Positions 47,439 to 55,313 of a stretch of 64,000 nucleotides of DNA are shown in pieces. The notes under the pieces are model-generated. The model was not told where the DNA came from. It worked only from the letters and a program-made list of their open reading frames with translations, and made no database searches. Every line of letters starts with the position of its first letter. Position 1 is the first letter of the stretch. Position numbers and translations under genes: made by a program. This DNA is from Hydrogenophaga sp. (lineage in GTDB: Bacteria > Pseudomonadota > Gammaproteobacteria > Burkholderiales > Burkholderiaceae_C). The DNA lies in the NCBI RefSeq assembly GCF_026125785.1, contig NZ_JAHCKL010000014.1, positions 1 through 64,000 of the forward strand. Direction: 5' to 3'.

Positions 47439-48143
47439 TCAGAGCTTGCCGTACTGGGTTTCGCTCAGCGCAGCGAAATCGCTGTGGGACTCGGGCTCGG
47501 GCGCCCGCGCCTCGGTGGTGGCCGGACGGTCGCCCGACGGCACGTTCTGCAGCGCGCGGCGGAAGGCCTCTACCTCATCCGGCGCGACCGCCTGCGCGGG
47601 TTCCCGCGATTCGCGGATGTCCGGCCTGGGAATGGCCGTAGGGCTGGGCACCGGCATGGGCCGGGAGACTGGCGCCACCGGAGCAGGCGACGTGATGGCG
47701 GCCTCGCGACGGGTCTGCGCGGTCACGGCCGCCTTGAGCGCCATGCCCACCTGGTCATGCACCGCCTTGCGCCGCCAGTAGACCGAGCGGATGTCCATGT
47801 CGTGCCGCGTCTTCGCGCTCTGCTGGACCCAGCGTTCGATCTCCAGCAGGTACTCGTCGGGCATGGCCTGCGCCGGCAGCGCGAGGTCGACCAGCACCAG
47901 GAAGGTATCGCCGGTGGCATCCAGGGTGAGCACCTTGAACTGGTAACTGGTGGACAGCACGCCCGCGCGGATAAGCGATTCGCGCACCACCGAGAAGAGC
48001 TGCTCACGCCGCAGGATGCGCCGGCCCCGGCGGGGCGAGATCAGGGGCAACGTGGTCTGGCTGAATTTGTGGCGCGCCCGCACGAAGGCGCCTTTGCCGG
48101 TTGCGGTGGGTTTCCTGGCGTGCCACCAGCTCATCAAGGACAT
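47439..48143 (-). CDS. Unassigned basic protein with Pro/Ala-rich tail
   Basis: A protein of about 234 residues I do not recognise. The N-terminal two thirds look folded (LPLISPRRGRRILRREQLFS; VVRESLIRAGVLSTSYQFKV; LTLDATGDTFLVLVDLALPA; YLLEIERWVQQSAKTRHDMD), with predicted alpha/beta alternation. The last 90 residues are low-complexity Pro/Ala/Glu-rich. The N-terminus is basic with a WW pair but no signal peptide. I chose the ATG at 48143 over a GTG at 48215 because the intervening residues are of low coding quality. The next gene on the strand is a cNMP-binding protein, 95 bp upstream. Confidence 0.65.
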   Translation of the reverse strand: MSLMSWWHARKPTATGKGAFVRARHKFSQTTLPLISPRRGRRILRREQLFSVVRESLIRAGVLSTSYQFKVLTLDATGDTFLVLVDLALPAQAMPDEYLLEIERWVQQSAKTRHDMDIRSVYWRRKAVHDQVGMALKAAVTAQTRREAAITSPAPVAPVSRPMPVPSPTAIPRPDIRESREPAQAVAPDEVEAFRRALQNVPSGDRPATTEARAPEPESHSDFAALSETQYGKL

Positions 48144-48237
48144 GTACAGAGTGTGCGCCGACGGTGGGTGCGGAAAAGGTTGATAAGCGGGCGTGAAGAG
48201 GCGCTGTTGGTCCACCGTGCATCGCCCATGTGTTGGC

Positions 48238-48729
48238 TCAGGTCACCGCGACCCGCTTGGGCCGGTTGTACATGCGGCGGGCCAGCACCGCCGACATGGC
48301 CACGGTGAGATCCAGCGCGATCTCGGGATGGCGCGCGGAGAGTTCGCGAAAGCGCAGCGGCGTGAGGCACCACAGGCGGCAGTCGCTGCCCGCATGCACC
48401 GTGGCGCCGCGCGGCAGGTGGCTGAAGAACGCCCCCTCACCCAACAGCGAGCCCGCGCCCACCATGGCGATGCGCACGCGCTCGCGAGAGTCTTCGTAGT
48501 GCACGGTGAGCGTGCCGCTCTCGACAAAGTAGACCGTCCGATCTTTCACACCCTGCTCGATCAGCACCTGACCCTGCTGCAGGGCCACGGGCTGCAGGTA
48601 GTTCGCCAGCAAGGGCCACTGGCTGTCGTTGAGGGTCAGGGGAACGGCATCCAGCGCACTGCTCAGGCGCATGGCGTGGGCCAGGCCTTGAATGTCGAAG
48701 CGCACGGAGGCGGGAAGCTGGGCGTTCAT
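48238..48729 (-). CDS. Cyclic-nucleotide-binding-domain protein without HTH
   Basis: A 163-residue protein made of one cNMP-binding (CAP_ED-like) beta-roll: LQPVALQQGQVLIEQGVKDR, TVYFVESGTLTVHYEDSRER, VGAGSLLGEGAFFSHLPRGA, TVHAGSDCRLWCLTPLRFRE. There is no C-terminal helix-turn-helix, so it is not a CRP-type transcription factor by itself. The phosphate-binding GEGAFF-x7-AT motif partly matches the RxA consensus (RGAT), so nucleotide binding is possible but not certain. It lies between the unassigned gene and mnmE; function unknown. Confidence 0.8.
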   Translation of the reverse strand: MNAQLPASVRFDIQGLAHAMRLSSALDAVPLTLNDSQWPLLANYLQPVALQQGQVLIEQGVKDRTVYFVESGTLTVHYEDSRERVRIAMVGAGSLLGEGAFFSHLPRGATVHAGSDCRLWCLTPLRFRELSARHPEIALDLTVAMSAVLARRMYNRPKRVAVT

Positions 48730-48836
48730 GCGGCCACGTTAACCGTGTCGCCTCCTTGCGCGCAAGGCACCCATTACCCCTGCTTACAGTTGCGCTCCGG
48801 GCGGTGCGCAGAGCGCCGTGAACGGCAGGGCCGGGT

Positions 48837-50246
48837 TCACTTGCCGATGCAAAAACGCGAAAAGATCTCGCCCAACAGGTCATCGGCGGTGAACTCGCCG
48901 GTGATCTCGCCCAGAGCGTGCTGCGCCAGACGGAGTTCTTCGGCCAGCAGGTCCAGATGTTCGCCGCGCCCTCGCAGAAGGGTGTCGGCTGCCGCGAAGT
49001 GGCCGTCCACGCGGCGCAAGGCTTGCAAATGGCGTTCTCGCGCCATGAACAGCCCATCGCCACCGGTCTGCTGCCAACCAACCAGTGCCAGCAAGCGCTG
49101 GCGCAAAGCGTCCAGCCCGGTGCCCTGCCGCGCCGACAGCGCCAGGCCACCGGCCTGCCCGAGCGCCGCATCCAGGGTGGCTTGGTCAACCTGGTCCATC
49201 TTGTTCCACACGTGCAGCAAAGGCACCGAGCCAGGCAACGTGCGGGCCAGTTCGCTGGCGATGGCCGCATCGGCCGCCCGGTAGGTCGCCTCGGCGCTGC
49301 GGGTCAGGTCGTGCACGAACAACACCGCGTCCGCCGCCTGGATGCGCGCCCAGGCGCGGGCGATACCGATCCTCTCGACCTCGTCCACATCGGGGCTGTC
49401 GCGCAGGCCCGCGGTATCGATCACGTGCAGCGGCACGCCTTCGATCTGTATGGTCTGCTGAACCACGTCCCGCGTGGTGCCCGCCACCGGTGTGACGATG
49501 GCCAGCTCCGCCCCCGCCAGCGCATTGAGCAGCGAGCTCTTGCCGGCATTGGGCTGGCCCGCGATCACCACCTGAAGACCGTCGCGCAGCAGGGCGCCCT
49601 GGCGCGCCTGCTGCAGCACCTGGGCCAGCGTCTGGCGCAGGCGCTGGAGCTGGCCCGCCGCATCGGCCTTCTGCAGAAAGTCGATCTCTTCTTCGGGAAA
49701 GTCCAGCGTGGCTTCGACCAGCATGCGCAGGTTCACCAGCGCGTCGCGCAGGCCGTGCACATGCCCGGAGAAGACGCCGGCCAGCGAGCGTGAAGCACTG
49801 CGCGCCGCCGCCTCGGTGCTGGCATCGATCAGGTCGGCCACCGCCTCGGCCTGCGCCAGGTCGAGCTTGTCGTTGATGAAGGCGCGTTCGGTGAACTCGC
49901 CCGCGCGCGCCAGGCGCAGCAGCGGCAGCACGTCACGCCCCACCTCCAGGCAGCGCGCCAGCAGCAGTTGCAGCACCACCGGCCCACCGTGGCCCTGCAG
50001 CTCCAGCACGTCCTCGCCGGTGTAGGAATGCGGTCCGGGAAACCAGAGCGCCAGGCCGTGGTCTATGGGCTGGGCTGCCGCATCGGGAAACGGCAGGTAG
50101 GTTGCCTCACGCGGCCGCAGCGCGCGCCCAAGCAAAGCCCGTGCGAATGGCTCCAGCCCCCGCCCGGAAACGCGGACGATGCCCACGCCACCCCGACCGG
50201 GCGCCGTGGCGATGGCAACGATGGCATCACGGGAAGCAGCGAGCAT
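48837..50246 (-). CDS. mnmE: tRNA uridine-5-carboxymethylaminomethyl modification GTPase MnmE
   Basis: With MnmG it modifies wobble uridine U34 in several tRNAs. The 469-residue protein has an N-terminal folate-binding domain ([40 protein letters not shown]), a helical domain and an inserted G domain ([41 protein letters not shown]). The C-terminus ends FCIGK, the conserved CxGK motif with the catalytic cysteine. The yidC terminator lies in the 105-bp gap to yidC. Confidence 0.97.
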   Translation of the reverse strand: MLAASRDAIVAIATAPGRGGVGIVRVSGRGLEPFARALLGRALRPREATYLPFPDAAAQPIDHGLALWFPGPHSYTGEDVLELQGHGGPVVLQLLLARCLEVGRDVLPLLRLARAGEFTERAFINDKLDLAQAEAVADLIDASTEAAARSASRSLAGVFSGHVHGLRDALVNLRMLVEATLDFPEEEIDFLQKADAAGQLQRLRQTLAQVLQQARQGALLRDGLQVVIAGQPNAGKSSLLNALAGAELAIVTPVAGTTRDVVQQTIQIEGVPLHVIDTAGLRDSPDVDEVERIGIARAWARIQAADAVLFVHDLTRSAEATYRAADAAIASELARTLPGSVPLLHVWNKMDQVDQATLDAALGQAGGLALSARQGTGLDALRQRLLALVGWQQTGGDGLFMARERHLQALRRVDGHFAAADTLLRGRGEHLDLLAEELRLAQHALGEITGEFTADDLLGEIFSRFCIGK

Positions 50247-50259
50247 AGGCGGCGAGCTT

Positions 50260-50287
50260 AAAAGAGAAGGGCCTGCAATGCAGGCCC
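50260..50287 (-). terminator. Intrinsic terminator after yidC
   Basis: On the minus strand, GGGCCTGC-ATT-GCAGGCCC then TTCTCTTTT. It ends the rpmH-rnpA-yidD-yidC transcript before mnmE. Confidence 0.85.
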
Positions 50288-50351
50288 GAGCAAGGAAGAA
50301 GCACCACCCCTCCCGGTGACACCGGGGGGCCGGCCAGCCGGCCCCGGGCGG

Positions 50352-52067
50352 TCACCTGAATTTGGGTATGTTGAATTTCAACGGCACCCCCATGCTCTTG
50401 TTGATCACCGCCTGCTGGGCAATCGTGAGCACGTTGTTGGTGATCCAGTAGAGCACCAGGCCGGAGGGGAAGAAGAAGAACATCACCGAGAACATCAGCG
50501 GCATCAGCCACATCAGCTTGGCCTGCAGCGGGTCCGGCGGCAGTGGGTTCAGCGCGGTCTGGATCAGGGTGGTGACGGCCATCACCAGCGGCAGGATGAA
50601 GTAGGGGTCCGGCGAAGACAGGTCGGAGATCCACAAGGCCCAGGGCGCGTTGCGCATTTCCACGCTGGACAGCAGCACCCAGTACAGCGCGATGAACACC
50701 GGGATCTGGATCAGGATGGGGAAGCAGCCACCCAGTGGATTGACCTTCTCCTCCCGGTAGATCTTCATCATCTCCTGCTGCATCTGCTGCGGATTGCCCT
50801 TGAGGCGCTCGCGCATTTCCATGATGCGAGGATTGATCTTCTTCATCTTGGCCATGCTGCGGTACGCACTGGCGTTGAGCCAGTAGAACGCGGCCTTGAT
50901 GAGCACCACCAGCAGCACGATGGCCCAGCCCCAGTTGCCCACATAACCGTGGATCTTCTCCAGCAGCCAGTACAGCGGCTTGGCCAGAATGGTCAGCCAG
51001 CCATAGTCCTTCACCAGCTCCAGCCCCGGGGCGATGGTCTCAAGGACCTTTTCCTCCTGCGGGCCGGCGAACAGACGCGACTCCAGCGTTTGCGTCTGGC
51101 CAGGCTCGATCGTCGGTAGGCGGGTGATCGCACCCACCGCGAACAGGTTCTTGTCCACCTGGCGCACGAAGTTCTCACGCGCCACGCCATCGCCCAGCAG
51201 CCAGGCCGAAGCAAAGTAATGCTGCACCATGGCAACGTAGCCATCGGTGGTGTTCTTGATGTACTCCGCCTTGTTCTTCTCGATGTTGGCGAACTCGACC
51301 TTCTGGTACTTCTTCTCGGTGGTGTAGACCGCCGGGCCTGTGAAGGTCGAGTAGAACGGCGTCTCGCTGCTGAGCTTGCTGCCGTCGCGCACCAACTGCA
51401 CGTAAAGCTGCGGGTTCACCGCCTGGCCGCTCAGGTTCTGCACCTCGTGGCGCACGCCGATGTCGTAGTGGCCACGGCGCAGCGTGTAGGTCTTGACCAG
51501 CTTGACGCCGCCAACCTCGGCCGACTCGAAGCGCACCTGCAACTCGTTTTGCCCTTCGGCCAGCGCGCTGGGGCTGCCACCCACCAGGGTCATGGGCGTC
51601 TTGTGCGTCGGGAAGCCACCACCAATCAAGCCCGTCTGCGCCACGTAAACATGGTTGCCATCCTGGTTGAGCAGGGTGAACGGACGCACCGTCTGGTCCT
51701 TGCTCTGCTGCGTCGCTTCGGCATGCTTGAGCAGTTGTGCCTCGATCAGCGAGCCGCCTTCGCTGTTGAACACCAGCTTGAAGACATCGGTGCTGAACTC
51801 GTGGCGTTGCGCCACCGCGCTGGGCGCGCCGCCCGGTGCTTCGGACGCAGGAGCGGAGCCCCCAGGTGCGGCAGTGGACGCCGCCGCTGGCAGGCTGGTG
51901 TCGGCGGTAACTGCGGCCGGACCGGGCTGGGCCGGTGCCGTACTGGCGGGCGCAGAGCCGGGGAAGAAGGTGGGCGCGTGGCCGTTGTGGATCTGCCATT
52001 TGTCCCAGATCAGGACCATGGACATGCCAAACACCACCCACAGGATGGACCGACGAATGTCATTCAT
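50352..52067 (-). CDS. yidC: Membrane protein insertase YidC
   Basis: Inserts proteins into the inner membrane, alone or with Sec. The 571-residue Gram-negative form has an N-terminal membrane segment (SILWVVFGMSMVLIWDKWQ), a Pro/Ala-rich linker and a large periplasmic domain (about 85-350; HEFSTDVFKLVFNSEGGSLI). Conserved core membrane helices follow (WGWAIVLLVVLIKAAFYWLN, CFPILIQIPVFIALYWVL, LMWLMPLMFSVMFFFFPSGL). The positively charged cytoplasmic loop carries MAKMKKINPRIMEMRERLKG. It overlaps yidD by four bases. Confidence 0.97.
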   Translation of the reverse strand: MNDIRRSILWVVFGMSMVLIWDKWQIHNGHAPTFFPGSAPASTAPAQPGPAAVTADTSLPAAASTAAPGGSAPASEAPGGAPSAVAQRHEFSTDVFKLVFNSEGGSLIEAQLLKHAEATQQSKDQTVRPFTLLNQDGNHVYVAQTGLIGGGFPTHKTPMTLVGGSPSALAEGQNELQVRFESAEVGGVKLVKTYTLRRGHYDIGVRHEVQNLSGQAVNPQLYVQLVRDGSKLSSETPFYSTFTGPAVYTTEKKYQKVEFANIEKNKAEYIKNTTDGYVAMVQHYFASAWLLGDGVARENFVRQVDKNLFAVGAITRLPTIEPGQTQTLESRLFAGPQEEKVLETIAPGLELVKDYGWLTILAKPLYWLLEKIHGYVGNWGWAIVLLVVLIKAAFYWLNASAYRSMAKMKKINPRIMEMRERLKGNPQQMQQEMMKIYREEKVNPLGGCFPILIQIPVFIALYWVLLSSVEMRNAPWALWISDLSSPDPYFILPLVMAVTTLIQTALNPLPPDPLQAKLMWLMPLMFSVMFFFFPSGLVLYWITNNVLTIAQQAVINKSMGVPLKFNIPKFR

Positions 52068-52360
52068 GAGCGATTCTTCTTTTCGCAGGAAGGAGAGAGC
52101 AGGCCGGAGAACGGCGCGGCGCGCGGCGCCGAGTCGGGTACCGGATCATGGCCACCCTCGCACCAAGGATGGCAACGCGCAAGGCGCCTGAGCGTGAGAT
52201 AGCTGCCCTGCAGGGCACCATGGCGCTCCAGAGCGCCGATGGCATAGACGGAACAGGTGGGCTCGAAACGGCAGCCATTGCCCAGCCAGGGACTGAGCAA
52301 CAGCCGGTAGGCCTTGACCAGACCCACCAGCAGGCCACGGGGCACATCAGACAGCCGCAT
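52064..52360 (-). CDS. yidD: Membrane protein insertion efficiency factor YidD
   Basis: A 98-residue small protein of the YidD family that aids YidC-dependent insertion. Seen: LLVGLVKAYRLLLSPWLGNG, RFEPTCSVYAIGALERHGAL, TLRRLARCHPWCEGGHDPVP. The three cysteines (PTCS, RCHPW, WCEGG) are conserved in the family. It overlaps rnpA and yidC at its ends, consistent with the classic operon. Confidence 0.95.
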   Translation of the reverse strand: MRLSDVPRGLLVGLVKAYRLLLSPWLGNGCRFEPTCSVYAIGALERHGALQGSYLTLRRLARCHPWCEGGHDPVPDSAPRAAPFSGLLSPSCEKKNRS

Positions 52361-52775
52361 CGCCCGTCTCCGCTTCGTTGGAGGCGGCCACCGGCCGCAC
52401 GGCCACCCGGCCCAGCAGTTGTTCCAGTTCCGCGCGCACCGCGCGCTTGAGCACCACCGACGTGGCGCTCACGAACTGCTCCCGGTTGAACGTGCTGCGC
52501 AGCCGGACCACCAGGGCCGCCTGCGGCAGGCTGTCGGCGCGGTGCCGCGCCACTTCATAGATCTGGCGGCGGATCGCATTGCGCGTGACCGCGCGGCGCG
52601 CCCAGCGCTTGGGCAGCAACACCCCCAGCCAGGCATCGGCCACGGGAAACAGGGCGCGCCCCCCCTGTTCACAGGACAGGGCCGCACGGTGCAAAGCGAA
52701 ATGGGGGGTTCTGGCCACGGGAGGTCCCGCCATGACGGCCTGGAACTGTTGCCGGGACCGCAGCCGCTGGATCAC
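52347..52775 (-). CDS. rnpA: Ribonuclease P protein component
   Basis: Protein subunit of RNase P, which trims tRNA 5' leaders together with the RNA encoded elsewhere. About 142 residues from the GTG at 52775 (IQRLRSRQQFQAVMAG is the canonical start). An ATG at 52829 would add 18 residues. The RNR-type motif is RAVTRNAIRRQIYEVAR, with the phenylalanine-rich front face (FQAV, HFALH). The C-terminus carries an Ala/Glu-rich extension of 20 residues. It overlaps yidD by 14 bases. Confidence 0.9.
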   Translation of the reverse strand: MIQRLRSRQQFQAVMAGPPVARTPHFALHRAALSCEQGGRALFPVADAWLGVLLPKRWARRAVTRNAIRRQIYEVARHRADSLPQAALVVRLRSTFNREQFVSATSVVLKRAVRAELEQLLGRVAVRPVAASNEAETGDAAV

Positions 52776-52845
52776 CTGGCGTCCGCCGCAACCGCAGAAA
52801 GCAGCAGCCGGGCGAAACGGCGCCGGCACAGCATGCGCAGCAGCC

Positions 52846-52980
52846 TCAGACTGCCAGGCGCTTGCGGCCTTTGGCGCGGCGGGCGTTGATCACGGCGCGG
52901 CCACCACGGGTTTTCATGCGCACGAGGAAGCCATGGGTGCGGGCGCGGCGGATCTTGGAAGGCTGGTAAGTGCGTTTCAT
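52846..52980 (-). CDS. rpmH: 50S ribosomal protein L34
   Basis: The 44-residue basic ribosomal protein: [20 protein letters not shown] followed by [20 protein letters not shown]. The length and the ATG at 52980 are exact for the family. First gene of the rpmH-rnpA-yidD-yidC set. In most Burkholderiales dnaA and oriC lie just upstream; here the upstream 180 bp contain no convincing DnaA boxes and lead into adhesin remnants. Confidence 0.98.
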   Translation of the reverse strand: MKRTYQPSKIRRARTHGFLVRMKTRGGRAVINARRAKGRKRLAV

Positions 52981-53160
52981 GATGGGTCTGTAGAAATCGG
53001 GGAAACCCGCAATTATCGCAAAGAAAACCCAATTGCGGCAAGCACTTGGCGCTGCCGGGTGCCCGCCAGCCGGGCCAGCGGGCACGGGCAGGCCAGGGCC
53101 CGCCCGTAGATCGGCAGCACAATTGTGTGTTTGCGCTAACTTTTCTCGAACTCGTCCAGA

Positions 53161-53604
53161 TCAGGTGAGTTCGGAGGGTTGGGTTTCGTGCCAGAGCTCC
53201 GGCGTGCCCTCGGCTTCGCCGGTTTGCGTGACCCCCTCCCGAACCAGCTCAAGCAGCTTTTCGCCAAACACCTCCGGCCGCCCTTCGAACAGCGTGGACA
53301 CGCCGTTGCGGGCCAGCAGGGCCTTGCGCAGGGCCAGGCGTTCGACCGGATCGTCGATCAGGCGGACCGCGGCGTTGACATAAGCCTCCGTCGAATTCGC
53401 GATCGTCCACTCGGGCAGGCCCAGGCGGCGGAACAGGCCCTCGTCGATGTGCTCGTGCACCTCCCGGCCGGTTCGGCAGATGCCGATCAGGCCCGCCGAC
53501 ACCGTGTCCACGATGCCGTTCGTGTTGCCGAACGGAAACGGGTTGAGGAACAGGTCGCAGTGGCGGATCACCTCCATGTACTGGGCGTACGGCTGGTGGT
53601 GCCC
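53161..53604 (-). pseudogene. C-terminal fragment of an HMW1C-type protein N-glucosyltransferase
   Basis: The minus-strand frame from about 53604 to 53161 encodes about 147 residues that match the C-terminus of HMW1C-like glycosyltransferases. These enzymes add glucose to Asn in NxS/T sequons of the partner adhesin in the cytoplasm. Visible: HQPYAQYMEVIRHCDLFLNP, FPFGNTNGIVDTVSAGLIG, TGREVHEHIDEGLFRRLGLP and NGVSTLFEGRP, containing the UDP-binding region. The full protein is about 600 residues, so the N-terminal three quarters are missing. There is no start codon or promoter; the frame enters from truncated tpsA sequence at about 53600. Confidence 0.82.
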
Positions 53605-55235
53605 ATGCCGATGACGCGTGCGTTCAGCGAGGCGTTGGCGGTCAGGTTGAGCACGCCGCCGCCGGTCTGCAGACCGTTGGTGAGAAAAATGCCGTAGACG
53701 CTGAAGTTGGCGCTGTCGCTGGAGCCATTGAGCACCACGCTGCCGTTGCCGTTCTGCGCCAGGTTGGTGACGACCACGCCAAAGCCGGAGCCGGTGTTGC
53801 GGCCGTTGAGCACGGCGCTGCCGGTGCCGTTCTGGGTCAGGTTGGTGATGCCGATGGCGTTGTCCACCTCCGACGTGCTGCCGCTGCTGCCGGTCAGCAC
53901 GATGCTGCCGTTGCCGCTCTGGGTGAGCGTGCCCACGCTGTGGGCGGAGATGCCGAAGCCGGTAGAGGCGGTGCCGGTGATGGTGCCGTTGCCGCTCTGG
54001 GTCAGGTTGGTGGCGGAGAAGCCGCGCGCACCGGTCGGCCCGTTGGCGATCAGGTTGAGCACGCCGTTGCCGGTCTGCAGGCCGTTGGTGATGCGGATGG
54101 CCGCTGCGGCGCTGCGGTTGGCCCGGGTGCTGGTGCCGTTGAGGGTGATGGTGCCGGTGCTGTCCTGCGTCAGGTTGGTGACGACGATGCCATCGCCGGT
54201 GCTGGTGAGCGCGATGCTGCCGCTGCCGTTCTGCACCAGGTTGGTGAGCACGTAGCTGGAGCCCAGGCCGTTGTTGGAAATGTTCAGGCCGATGGTGCCG
54301 GCCGCTTCCTGGGTGATGTTGGTCCCTGTGTAGCCGCGGTTGGCGGCGGAGACCAGGTTGCCGGTGATGCTGCCGTTGCCGGTCTGGGTGAGGTTGGTGA
54401 TGCTGCTGAGGCCTTTGTTCTCGACCAGGGCGTCGAGCACGGCGCCGTCGACCGCGACGGTGACGAGGCTGCCGGAGTCGAGCGTGAGCACGATGGTGTC
54501 GCCCGCGGCGAGCACGACCTTGCCGCGCGCCGCGCTGAGGCGGCCGGTGCTGTCGTTGACGAGCTGGTCGCCCACCAGGGCGATGTAGCCGCCTTCGGTG
54601 GAGGTGATGTTGCCCTGGTTGACGATGGTGGCGCCAGGACGGGAAGGGCCGCTGAAGCGGTAGTTGCCGGCGCTGAAGTCGGCGTTGCTGATGCCCTTGG
54701 TGGAGACCACGAGGCCGGCGGCGTCCACCGTGGCGGTGGCGCCGAAGAGCACGCCGTTGGGGTTGACGAGGAAGACCTGGCCGTTGGCCTTGAGCGCGCC
54801 GAAGATGGCCGAGGGGTCGTTGCCGATCACGCGGTTGAGGGCCACCGCGCTGGCGCCGGGCTGCAGGAACTGCACGGTGTGGCCCGCGCCGATGGAGAAG
54901 GTCTGCCAGTCGATGCCGAGGCGGGCGCTGTGCTGCTGGATGGTGAGGGTGTTGTCTGCGCCGGTGCCGCCGGAGATGGTGCCGGCGCCGACCACGACGC
55001 TGCCGCCGCTGGGCAGGTTCTGCGCCAGCGCGGGGGCCATGCCACCGCAGAAGGCCATCATGACCGCACCGCCCAGGGTGGCCTGCCGGAACTGGCGCGC
55101 ACGCCGGCGCATCTGCGCGGCCTGGCGGCGGCGCTCACCCTGCGAGAGGGATGCGGCGCCGCGCAGGGCGTTTTCCGCCAGCAGGAGCAGGGGGATCTGC
55201 GTGTTCTTGGAGGGGGTGCGTTGAGATTGGGTCAT
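53568..55235 (-). pseudogene. Truncated two-partner-secretion adhesin (TpsA, filamentous-hemagglutinin type)
   Basis: A 555-residue remnant of a large secreted adhesin. It keeps an extended ESPR-type signal region (1-71, ALA/Q), the TPS domain with NPNGVLFG at 158-165, and about ten degenerate repeats of the form TNLTQxGNGSIxL. Its last 10 or so residues (TSRTPSTWR) are the glycosyltransferase remnant read out of frame. Normal TpsA proteins are over 1,000 residues. The many NGS/NGT and NxS/T sequons would suit HMW1C-type glucosylation. The ATG at 55235 and N-terminus are intact, so a short secreted fragment could still be made. Confidence 0.83.
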
Positions 55236-55313
55236 GGCGTTCTCTACCGGTTGGACGTGACGGTGCGATGCGGTGCTGCGTGCAGGGCGTGCAAGGCGGA
55301 AAAAAGGCAGGGC

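Noticed and set aside
53010-53140. Possible oriC with DnaA boxes near rpmH
   Set aside because: Only a poor TTATCGCAA-type match was seen; no cluster of TTATCCACA-like boxes and no dnaA gene.
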